Shown: in pieces, positions 1 through 12,000 of the stretch
How positions within the stretch are numbered: position 1 is the stretch's first letter
How the letters are laid out: every line of letters starts with the position of its first letter
Origin: Goniomonas avonlea
Lineage: Eukaryota; Cryptophyceae; Goniomonadida; Goniomonadaceae
Assembly: GCA_003573635.1 (NCBI GenBank)
Contig: QUTJ01031785.1
Location: 1-19,231, forward strand
Direction: 5' to 3'
DNA length: 19,231 nt
Notes under the pieces: generated by a model
Seen by the model: the letters and a program-made list of their open reading frames with translations, nothing else
Told to the model about the DNA's origin: nothing
The model's database searches: none
Made by a program: the position numbers and the translations under genes

Positions 1-3000
1 GGCGTCTGCAGTCTTGCGGAGCTTGTCGCTGCCCTTGCCCTCGCTGCGGCCCATCCTCGACGCCGAGCGAGCAAAGAGCGAGGTGAAGACATAGGTGGAC
101 GGGAAACATATGATGGAGGATATGATGCCAACGAGGACGATCAAGGCCGGTCCGCGGTGGTAGCCGTACAAGATCGCGTTCACCGCCATCACCGACGCGA
201 GATACACAAACATGCAGGTGACCAACTGCGGTCGGCCCATGAGGTGGTAGGGCTTGTTCTCGAAGATGCGCATGAGGAGGTGGTGGTCCGTGAGCAGCCG
301 CACCATCCGTGTGCGCCGCGACAGCCAGCCGAGGCCAAGGTTGGCGTCGTTGATGAAGGTCGCCGGGTCCTTGCGGAAGGTCTTGAGGTCCCTGAGGTCG
401 ATGAGGTACGCCAGCAGGACGCACATAAAGTACAAAAACACCGCCCCGCCCAGGACGTAGAACCCGAGGACTTCCTTGAGAGCGTCGTTGCGGAACTCGC
501 CCAAGTGTGCCACGGAGTCTAGGAGTCCCCACTGGAGGGCTGCCGAAACGTCCAGGGCAGCGAACTCGGTGAGGTGCAGGCAGATGCAGCTCACTTGCGT
601 CTCCGAAGTCTCGCCGCCGACGCACCCAAGCTGCGACCAACGGTTGGCCGCCACGTCAAAGTACGAGCACGACGGCACACCACCCGACCCGACCCCTGCT
701 GTGATTGGCATGGAAATGTTGAAGCCCTTGTTCACGCTGAGACTGAGCGCAACCCCCGGCGTGTCGAACGGAATCAGCTCGAGCATCACCGTGCTGGTGA
801 GCTGCGGCATGGAGCCCTCCGCGGCCCGCGGGTTGTGGGTATCCGCGAACTTCATGGCAACGGCATCGAGGTACGCGGACTGCCCGGCGAAGCGCGAGGT
901 CATCGCGGGCGTGTCGAACGATCCGGCGGGGATGTCGAACGTCGAGTCTTGGACCAAAACGCGCTGCCCGGCCATCAGGGGGGCCGTCTGTCGCCAGACT
1001 GTCATGCTGACGCTGCTGTTGAAGAGGGAAGGCGCTTCACCAGGCACAGAGGTGTTGAGAACGCGAGTAGCGAGGCCGCGCAGGTTGGCCACAGAGCTGG
1101 CAATCAACGCCTGAGTGGACTCCAGGGAGGCAGTCTGCAGCAGCCTGCGGTTCCCACCGATGAGTGCGCTCGCCTTGAGGGCCTTGATGGTCTTGGTCTT
1201 GACCGTGACCGAGGACGACAAGACGTTGGAGATGACGTCGATCATCGACGACGCCATGCCCTCTGTGACTGTCACGCCCTCCGACTTCTTGAGCCAGTCT
1301 TGCACCAGGGTGTTGGTCTTGGCGGTGAAGACTTGCTCTGCGGCGGACGATCCGTCGCCGCCGCCGCCTGACACGTCCGGCGCAATCTTGACCTTGGCAA
1401 CCGCGGCCAGACCAGACGCGAGCGACTTGAGCGACTCCTGCGTGACGCCGTTGTCGTTGCTGACCGCCGTTTCGTAGGCAGTGAGAAGCTTGCTCTTGAT
1501 GGTCGAAGCCACTGGAGTGTTGTCCTTGACCAAGCTCTCAGAGATGGAGTAGACCAGCTGGACTGTGGTCTCCGAGTCGCCAGTCTTGGTGGCGAGGTCG
1601 AGCTTGGCGTCGAGCTGGGGCTGCATGCGGCTCACGTCGTGCGACAGCACAGGCAGGAATGCCTGCACGTGCGCAATCAACTCCACAGACGAAGACGCGT
1701 CCTTGTTGTCAAGGACCTCCGCCAGCAGTCGTCGTCGCTGTCCCGGCAGGTCGCCGAGTGGCAGGGCCACGTAGGAGTAGTTGAGCATTTGGGCCGCGAC
1801 CAGAGTGCTGGGGTAGTCGGGCCGGGAGACGTCGAACTGCGAGAACCTGTACCGCAGCGGCAAGTCGTCGGCGTCGTCTATCCACGAGGCGCACGACAGC
1901 TGGAACTCCGTGAGCGACGCCTCGCCTACCGTCGGGTTGACGGCGCACGTCCCCATCACAGGTGGACGGTTGATCTGCAGCGAGATCTCAGAGAAACCAG
2001 AGCGGCCCGCGTCGTCGGTGATTGTCAGTCGGAAGCCATACTGGGCACCCACAGTCATGGCAAACGCCTTGATCACGAGCTCGGGGTTTGTGGTGCTCGA
2101 AGCGAGCTTGTTCTTGTCGACCACGAGGTCCAGGTCGCCATTTATGGTCGACCACTGCCACTTGAGGTTGTGCCGCTTGGCCGAGCTCTGGTCCTCGCTC
2201 TGCGGGTCCAGCAGGCCTCGCAGGGTGAGCTTCTTGTTGTTGTTCCACGATTTCGTCAAGATCGGGTCAATGAAAACGTTGATACGAGGCTGCGCCTCGA
2301 CTTGGATCTCGACCCAAGCAGTGGACGTCAACTTGGTGTGCGTGTGTAGCACAGTCACGGTGAAGTTGTACCGCCCGACATCGGGAATGCCGTTGGGGAG
2401 GTGCAGCTGACGCGAAACCTGATTGGCGAGGAACTCAGTGGTCGCCACGACGCACTCTAGGTTGGTGGTGGAAGTCTTGCACCCCCAGACGTACGAGAGA
2501 GACGGCGACGGTCGCAGGTTGGGCGCCGCGTAGTCAATCGAGTAGGAGGCGTCGAGGACAATGGAGGTCTTGGCCGTGTACACCTGCAGCGTACCACCGC
2601 CAATACGAGCCAACGGTGGCTGCGCTGTGATTGTCGTGACCACGCTGGCAGTCGAGGCCAGACCAGCGACCTGAGCGTGAGATGTGAACGTGTACACGCC
2701 AACAGGAAGCACGTTGGCTGGCACAAACAAGCGGCGGCCAGTCATACTGAGAGACTTAAACGCGGCCACAACGAGGGTGAGAGAGGGGCCGGTGTGGGTG
2801 CTCGACCAGCTCCACCACCACGTCACCTCGGGGTTGCCTTGTCGCTGGGAGCACGTTGAGTAATCAAAGGTCGGCATGAGCTCGAAGGCCTCCGTTTGGG
2901 TAAAGGTTTGCTCTCGCGGGCCGTCGATGGTCAGTGTTGGCACGGCACTGCCACTCTTGGTGATATTGACGGAACCGGTGCTGGACGAGTTATAAATGTT

Positions 3001-6000
3001 TGTCCCAGTCACAGTGAACACCTGCCAAGTGGCCGGCGGGAAGTCTGAGCCGGAGACAGTGACCACGCCCGAGGACGGCAGGGAGATGTTCTTGGGATGC
3101 GAGACCCAGGTGAAGGTCATGGGCCGCCCGCCGTCGCCGCTGCTCAGACTGGCGTCCAGAGTCACGCCCTCGCAGTGCCCAATGGTGTCTGGAGCACGAA
3201 TGTCGATGCTCGGGGTCGGCACGACCTGAGGCGGCAAGACTGTAAACACGTTGGTCGGAGGCGTGAAGTGCGAGTTCTTGGTGGAAACCAGGGTGGTGTT
3301 GCCCAAGGGCATGAACTTGGTCCCGGGCACCACGGTTGGGTTGGGCCCCAAGCTGATCTCCACGCTGCGGACGGTGATCCACACGCACTTCCCGTCGCCG
3401 TCTCCGAGCCCCAGAGGCGCGCCCGGTGTCGCAGACGCGTACAGTTTGCGGCAGGAGAAGGCGCCGACCTCAGAAGAGCGGTCGGTGTCGCGGTCGTAGG
3501 TGACGACGATGACGGCGCCAGAGGGCGAGAACTGCACCTTCTCAACCAGCGGCGGGTCGAGCAGCTTGAGCTCTGCGCGGAACGGGCTGTTCATGATGTC
3601 GATGTTCTCGAACTTGATGTTGATGTCGACCATCTGGGGCCAGAAGATGCCACCGTTGCGGTCGGAGCTCATGTCGATGTGGTAGGTGCCGTCGCCGACA
3701 TCAGTGATGTTGTCGACCTTGAAAAGCAGCCACTTGTCACGGGGGGTGAAGGTCACAGTGAGCGCCTCCTTCTTTCCTCCCGAGGCAAGCTCGACGCCGT
3801 GCAGGTTGCGGGCCTGCACCACCACGCGCTGCCGTGTGCCAGCGACAAGCGTTGTGAGTGCCTGGCCGGTGGCAGTGGAACGGGATGCGTCCAGCAGGCC
3901 CGGAATCACACCGTCGTACTCAAAGGTGTCGACCGCAGTACCCGACTGTCCCACCACCTCCAGCACCACACCAGTCTTCACACCGACACCTTTGGGCAGG
4001 ACCATCTTGCACGCTGAGTCGGAAGTCCAGAAAAGAGTCTTGGCCAGTGTGTGCCCAGTCGTGGTCGAGACGAATCCGTTGCGAGGCTCAAGCTCCTGGC
4101 CAAAATTAGATCCCCACAGAGTTATGGTGATGCCACCGCTGCTGGGACCCGTGAGGGGGGAGATGGACGAAATCACCGGGATGTCGTAGCTGTAGCACCC
4201 TGGGCACACGGCGGTCTTGGAGTCGGCACCGACTGTCACGTTGAGTTTCCCACCGGCGCCGGCGCGTGTCACGCAGCGCACAGAGCTCTCCGACACCCAG
4301 AAGTTCGAACGGCACGCGGTGAACCCGAGCTTGCCCGAGGCTGAGAGGTCAAACTCGCCGAAGTTGTTGCCGGTGAGGTGGATGATCCAGTCGCCAGTGG
4401 TCGGCGAGTTGGCCGGCACCGCACCCGACGCAACCGGCGAGTTGTACTCGAAAGTGCTGGTGACTGTGGACACGCGGCTGTTGACTGTGAGCGCTGTTCT
4501 GAGCCGACGCAGCGCTGACGAGCCGGTGAAGATCTTGCACCGCACCGTGGTGTCCGACGTCCATTGCACCGATTCGCAGCTCGAGCCGCCCAGTCGCATG
4601 AAGGCAGAGGGGCCGTCGGAGCCCACGTGCAGCCCGCCCAGAGTCACGCTCACCGCGCCAGTTGTCGGGCCGTTCTGCTGGCGCAACAAGACATTGACGT
4701 TGCCGATGTACGAGAAGGCGCCCAGGATGGTGCCAGTCTGCAGACCGACGGTGACGCCAACCTTATTTTGGCATCTCTTGGCCACGCCACCAGGCAGCTT
4801 GCAACGGACGGTACTCTCGGAGCGCCACAAGGTGCTCTCGCAGGTGGTGCCGCCGAGCCGAGCGACCTGCGTCATGTCGTTGAACAGCAGGAAGCCGCCG
4901 GACAGTGTGATGCTGGCGCTGCCCGTGGTGGGGCTGTTGGTCCACACAAGAGACGACAACGTGGGGCCATCATACGTGTACTGAGCCGTGATTGTTCCCT
5001 TGGACGACGCGGCCGTCAGCACTGTACGGTACATCGTGCCCACGCCTCGTCGCGTCTTGCACAGCATGGTCGAGTCCGAAACCCAGAGCATCGCCAACGC
5101 CGTGGAGCCCCCGATACGAGACTGGCCGGTGACGAAGGGCCCGACATTGAGGCCGGCAAGTGTGACAGTGGTACTGCCGGTGGCAGGTGCGTTGACTCGC
5201 ACGGCAGTGCTCGGTGCGGGTCCGTCGAAGGTAAAGCTACGCTCCAGCGTGCCAATGAGAAGGCCCAAGGTCATCGACGTGCGCCGCTGCGACCCTGTTC
5301 CACTCGGGATCTTGCAGCGGAGGTAGGTGTCTGACATCCAGTGCACCACCTCGCACACAGAAGCGCCGGCCCGCGCCGCAACTGTGGGTCGGTGCGGACC
5401 CAACCCGGCGCCCGTCAACGTCACGCTGATCGCGCCCGATGACGGAGAGTTGACGCGCAGACCGCTGCTGGGTGTCGGTGCGTCGTAGGTGAACTGGTTG
5501 GTGATGGTGCTCGGTCGTGTGCCGGTGCCGACGGTGGCGGTCACGCGTCCTGCCTTGGAGCCGCCCGCAGGTACCTTGCACCGCATGATGGAATCCGCCG
5601 ACCAAAGCGCGTTGAGGCAGCTGGTGCCGGCGATACGGAGTCTGCCGGAGTAGGAAGTCGAGGAAAACTCTACACCTGTGAGAGTGATGCTAGCAGCACC
5701 AGTGGTGGGCTTGTTGGTGCCGATGGCGTTGGACAGAAGGACGACGTCGTACGACACACCGTCCGTCCACGTCACAGTGTGCTGAATGATTGTCACACCC
5801 ACACGCACACGTCGTCCCGCACCGCCCGGTGTCTTGCACTGCATCGAAGAGTCGGAGGTCCACCGGCCGCCCTCGCAGGCAGTGCGGTACCCACGTGCAA
5901 CAACACTGTAGCTCGCAAGGGCAAACGAGGCGCCGGACAGGGAGACGGTGACGGCACCAGTTGGCGGGCTGTTGGTGCGGAGCGCGGTGGAGAGCACGGC

Positions 6001-9000
6001 GAGGTACGAGTCGTAGGTGAAGAGTGCGATGGCGGTGCCTCTCAGGGTCCCCACGCTGGCGGTTGTGCGCGGTGTCAGCTTGACGCCGCCCACAGCCTTA
6101 CACCGCACAGAAGACTCCGATTGCCACCGTGACTCTTCACAGCCCGTTCCGCCAACCCGAATTACCCCAGTGTACTGCTGGACACCCAACGCCGACCCAA
6201 GAATCGTGAGGCTCTGCCCGCCGGTAGAGGGACCATTGGCTCGAATGGCGGAACACACACCAGGTCCAACGTAGGTGAAGGCCAGCGAGAGCGAGCTGTG
6301 CATGCGCGCCACAGTCACGGTCCATCCCTTGCGGGTGCGCACCCCCGAAAACACCCGGCACCTTGTCTGCGTGTCGGAAGCCCACCTGGTTGTTTCGGCC
6401 TGCGTGGACCCAGCGGCGCGCATGCAGGCGGTGAGGTCTGCGCCGCCGAGCATGTCGCCCAGGATGGTCACTGACGTTGAGCCCGTCACCGGTCCGTTCA
6501 CAACTGGGTGCGACGACAGCCAGATGCGCGTGTACGAGTACACCCGCGTGAGAGAGCCGCGAGTACGCCTGGCGACTGTGGCGGCGAGACCATTGTACTT
6601 GGATGAGCCAGCAGTGGCCTTGCATCGCAGAGCCGTGTCAGCCGTCCACAGGGTTGCACTGCAGGCGGTCACACCCAGACGGGGTTGCGAAGACTTATGC
6701 AGGGAGCCGAACGCCGTGCCAATGACGGTGACGCTGACCGAGGCAGTGGTGGGCGAGTTGAGAGCAACGACCGACGACGCGCTCGGCGCCTCGTACGTCG
6801 TTGCCTCGGTGTAAGTTCCCCACTGCAGGCCCACCGTCGCGACCGGCGCCGTCGAACTGCCAGTCCCGTCGGAAATGCGACACTGCAGCGAGGTCTCGGC
6901 GGTCCAGCGAGTGGCGGCGCAGGCGGTGTTGCTGAGCCGGGTGCGCAGTGAACGGTCGACGGCACCGAAGCTGTGGCCTGACACCGTGACACTGACGGCC
7001 CCGGTGTTGGGCACGTTGGTCACCAAGACGTTGCACGCCGACGGGGCGTCGAAGGTGTACGCCCGAGACGCCGTGCCTTGCAAATTTTCCACCGAAATGG
7101 CGAAGCTGCGCAAGATGTTGGTGCCAGAGGGGGTCTTGCAGCGGGAGGAAGTCTCTGAGGCCCAGTCTGCTTGCTCACACCCAGAGGCAGCAAGGCGGAC
7201 GGCCACAGTGAGATCACGGTCGCCCATGAGAGCGCCGATTACAGTGAGGGACGCGGAGCCCGTGGCGGGTCGGTTGCTGGGCAGTGCACCGCCGATGGCC
7301 GGGGCGTCGAACGAGTACGCCCCTGACATGGAACCAACCATGACGCCGATGCTCACCACAGCGCCGCGACGGAGAGTCGTCCCGGCCACCATCTTCGCCT
7401 TGATCGAGGAGTCCGAGACCCAGTTGGTTGCAACTGGCGAGGAGCCACCAAAGCGTGTGGCGGGCGTCGCCTCGCGAAGGGCCATGGACCGACCCACGAG
7501 CGTGATGCTGACAGACGCAGTCGTCGGCCCGTTGTTGCGCACAAGGCTGGACAGGTACACCTGGTCGAAGGACATGGCTCGCGTGTTGGTCGCAAACTGC
7601 CGCCCCACAGAGATTTGAATCTGCTTCTGCTGGTGCGTGGTGGAAGGCATTCGGGCAAGCAAGGACGAGTCCGAGATCCAGACGGTGGCGGCGGTGCAGG
7701 TGCCGCGCACTCGGAGCTTCTCCGAGGAATCAACAGCGCCAAGCATGCGCCCAACGACAGTGACACTGACGGCCGCGGTGGTGACACTGTTGACTCTCAT
7801 GGTCTCGCTGGGCACGGGCGCCTCGTACGAGTACATCTGCGAGGAGCTACCACCAACTTCCACGCCCATGGTCACAGTGACATGGTTGTTGGACTCTCCG
7901 CCCATCGGTGCCTTGCAACGCAGAGCTGACTCTGACGTCCAATCTGAAGCTTCGCACACGGTGTAGCCGGCGCGAGCAGCACCGCTGTACCGGCTCAGAC
8001 CGAAGTCGCTGCCCATGATGCTGACACTGATAGTGCCCGTGGTCGGCACGTTGACCCGCAGCTGCGTGCTTGACGCGGGCCTGTCGTACGAAAACTGGGC
8101 AGCAAGAGTGCCAACCTGTGTGGCAGCGGTGGCAACAATGCGGAGGGCAGCGAAGGCACCCCCCGCAACCTTGCACCGCATGGACGTGGCAGACAGCCAC
8201 TGGATGGCCATGCAGCCGGTGCCACCCGCGCGGAAAGCAGGTGACGGATTCTCGACGCCCAAGTTGCCGCCTGAGACCGTGAGGCTGACGGACCCGGTCA
8301 AGGGACGGTTGGGGGGCGCGCCGGTGAGGACAAAGGCACCATCGAACGTAAACCCAAGCGTCACGGTCCCAATCTTGGCAGCTGCGACACTGAGCGCGGC
8401 TCCGAACCGACGGCCAATGCCCACCGCGGGCTTACATACCACCGCCGTGTCAGCAACCCAGCCGGTAGAAGCGCAGAAGGTGCCTCCGAGGCGGGCGTGC
8501 GGCGTGTACGGGCTTGTGCCAACAGATGCACCAAGAATGGTAAGCGAGGATGCTCCCGTAGTTGGGCCATTGCTCCGCAGAGCGGAGCTCACGAGTGTGT
8601 TGGTGTACGTGAACACGGCAGAGAGGGTGCGAGACTGGAGCATCACTGAAACCACCGCGCTCTTGTGGAAAACGGTCAGGCCGGCAGGCATCTTGGATTG
8701 GATGGAGGTATCGGACGTCCAGCGCGAAATTTCCGCCCCGGAGACGCCGGTGCGAACACGGCCACTCTTGGGGAGCTGACTGAGGCTGCGGCCAAGCACA
8801 GTGACCGAGACAGCAGCAGTCGAGGGCGAGTTGCCCGTCACCGTGCTGCTCGGGGTTGGCGCGTCGTAGGTCAAGTGCATGGTGCCAGTGCCCTCCTGCA
8901 GGCCCACGGTCACGACAGCATCGGCGTGGGCGAACGCATTAGCAACAGCCTTGCAAGTGAGCGATGAAACTGACACCCAGACGGAAGCGGGGCACATGGT

Positions 9001-12000
9001 GCCGCTGGATCGCATCGTTCCGCTGAAGCGAAGGGCACCCATGGTGTAACCTGTGACAGTGACACTGACAGTGCCTGTGGCAGGAGAGTTGGTGTGCGTG
9101 AGCACGCTCACGATTGGCCGGTCGAAGGAGAAGATCTGGGACATGCTGCCAGACTGCACACCGACCGTCAGCGCGCAGGAGCGATGGATGCCCACAGCCG
9201 AGGGAGACTTGCCCGACATGGAACTGTCGGCAACCCAGTGCGCAATCTCGGCCATGGTGCCGCCCACGCGCATAGCAGGCGTCGACGACAGGTGCGCACC
9301 CATGCCAGCCCCCATAACCGTCAGGCTGAAGGAGCCGGTTGTCGGCTTGTTGGAGTCCGGAGTCGAGATGGCAATCGGTCCATCAGCAGTAAAGGCGAGC
9401 GTTATGGTGCCTCGCTGCAGACCGACCGACACGGTGGGCGCACGGCGGCGACCCACGGCGTGCGCCAGCTTGCACCTGATCGACGAAGAGGACACCCAGG
9501 CAGTCGTCACGCAGCTAGAGCCTCCGAAGCGCATCCTCTGCGTGACCACGGAGCTGCCCAAGGACACTCCGAGGAGGGTCACAACCATGGCACCCGTCGG
9601 CGCCACGTTGGTGCGCACGGGCGACGACAGGCCTGACGAGTCCACGGAGAATTGAGACGTCATGGTGCCCACCAGACGGAAGCTCGTGGCAACAATGACA
9701 CGAGCGACCCGAGAGCCCGAGACAAGTGCGCTGCGCACCGAGGTATCGGACACCCATTGCGTGACAGCAGTCTGCGAGCCACCAACGCGGCCGCGACCGG
9801 TCGCATCATATGTACCCATGGACCGGCCGAGCACCGTGACAGACGCAGCTCCCGTCGTGGGGCCGTTGACGAACGTCAGACCAGAGATGAGCAGACTGGT
9901 GTAGGTAAAGACGTTCGACATGGTGGAGACAACCACAGCCCCAGTGAGCGACATCGACAGAACGTCAGCACCCCCAGCACCGAACTTGCAGCTCACACCG
10001 GAGTCCGAGGTCCAGTCTGTGAGTTCGCACGAGGACCGATGGACGCGAGCGCGAGTGGTGTACTGAGCCTGCCCCAGGTTGACCGCAGCCAGGGTGACCA
10101 GGACTGCGCCCGTGGTCGGCGTGTTGGTGATGAGGACCTTAGTCGCCACGAGGCCATCGTACTGGAACGCGCCCGAAACGCTGCCAACCTGGCTGAACAC
10201 TGAGACTGCCAGCTTATCCCGAGAGAGCGAGATGCCGGGCTCGACACGGCATTTGATGGTTGAGTCAGAGATCCAAGAAGCCTGTTCGCACGTGGTGACA
10301 CCGGTGCGAATAGCAGAGAACTGCTCGCTCGTGCCGAAGCCGCGGCCAGCAAGCGTGAGGGTCGTGCCACCCGTTGCCGGACGGTTCGATCCCAGAACGC
10401 TGGAGGCGAGTGGTCCATCGAAGGTGAAGGAGGCACTCCACGAGGAGGCGAGGCTGAGGGCTGAGACCACCAGGTTGCACGACACACTCACACCTGCCAC
10501 GAGCTTACCCCTGAGGCAGGACTCGGATATCCAGTGAGTGACCTCGGCCGACGTGCGTCCGATGCGCGAACGCATTGTCATGGACGCGAATCCGGCATTG
10601 ACGCCGACGATGGTGAGGCTCTGCGACCCGGTGGTGGCCGCGTTGACCTTGGTGGCGCTGCTGATTTCAAGGCGCACGTGCGAGAACATGGCGCCCGCTG
10701 TCCCAACACGCGTCATCAGTGTCACAGACACCGACGCGGCTTTGAGCATTTGAGCACTCTTGGTCATCACAGATGTGTCGGTCGTCCACTTTGTGCTCTC
10801 GGCGGTCGTCCTGCCCAGGTCCAAAGAGATGGTGACATCCAGGAGTCCCAAGCTCGAGCCAACCACAGTGACGCTGAGCGCTCCGGTGGCGGGCGAGTTG
10901 GTCGGCAGAATGCTGGAGGCGAGAGCAGAGTCGAAGCTGAGGGCGCGGGTCATGCAGCCACGGCTTAGGGCCACAGTCGCGACTGCCTTCTCAAACACAG
11001 TCATGCCAGCAGCCGATTTGCACCTGACACCTGAGTCCGACACCCATGATGTCGCATCGCACACCGTCAACCCAAGCTTGTTGCCGATGGAATAGCGAGC
11101 GATACCGAAGCTGGAGCCAACGACGGTCACAGAAGCGCTGCCCGTGCCGGCGGAATTAACATGGACGGCGCTGCTGGGGGTCGGTGAGAGGGTGGTGAAG
11201 GCAAGCGTCATGCTGCCGACGCTGTGCACTGTTGTTGACACGGCGCGAGCAGGATACGCGCCCTGAGGACTCTTGCAGCGCACGTTGGTCACCGACAGCC
11301 ATTCGCTCGTTTCGGTGCGAGATCCGTGTGTCCGAGTGCTGCCGGACACCTGAACGGGGCCCAGATTGACGCCAAACACAGTCACCACAACCGAACCCGT
11401 CGCTGGTCCATTCTCCCGAGGCTTCGGGCTTGGACCAGGTCCGTCGTAGGTGAACACGTTGGTGGTGGTTGCGACATTAGTCGAGGCTGTGGCAACGACT
11501 TGCATGAAGGCAAGCCCCGCCGCAGGACCCTTGCACAGTATCGATGAGTCTGCGCGCCACAGGGTAGCCGTGCACCGCGTGCCTCCAATACGCAACTGCT
11601 GCGTGTCGGGCGCCAGAGTGTGTCCGCTCCCGACGAGGGTCAAGCTGAGTGACCCGGTGCGGGGTCCGTTGACGTTGAGCGCGCTGCTCATCTGCTGCAG
11701 ATTGAAGGTGATGGCGTTCGTTGCAGTGGCAGGCCGGACAAGGAGTGACGTTACAACCGAACGTTGCGTCTTGCCAGACCCGAGCATCTTGCAGAAGAGA
11801 GCTGAGTCGGAGACCCAGTGGGTGCTGCCTCCTGCCGACGCGCCGACACGGACCATGATGGAGTAGGACGTCTGGCCCACAGACCTGCCCACAACCGTGA
11901 CGCTCACAGCGCCCGAGGTGGGATTGTTAGCGGAGACGGCAGAACTCGTGGACGGGCGATTGGTTGAGAAAGCGAGTGTGGTGGTTCCACGAAGAGTGCT

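Noticed and set aside
226-399. PLAT/LH2 domain between helices 1 and 2
   Set aside because: Only 58 residues are available, and no PLAT-like strand pattern is visible.
1359-1372. GCC microsatellite
   Set aside because: A run of only about four in-frame GCC triplets that encodes a Gly linker. It is too short to call a repeat locus.
574-4017. Long + strand open frames, for example 574-1371, 1639-2349 and 3097-4017, and similar ones further right
   Set aside because: They are antisense to the giant gene, lie in the complementary codon phase, and show no domain signature. Strong G/C-ending codon bias on the minus strand removes stops from that antisense phase.
1709-7787. Minus-strand open frames such as 3162-3545, 6137-6625 and 7353-7787
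   Set aside because: They overlap the main frame in other phases, are Arg/Pro/Ser-rich low-quality translations, and break at random places relative to the repeat units.
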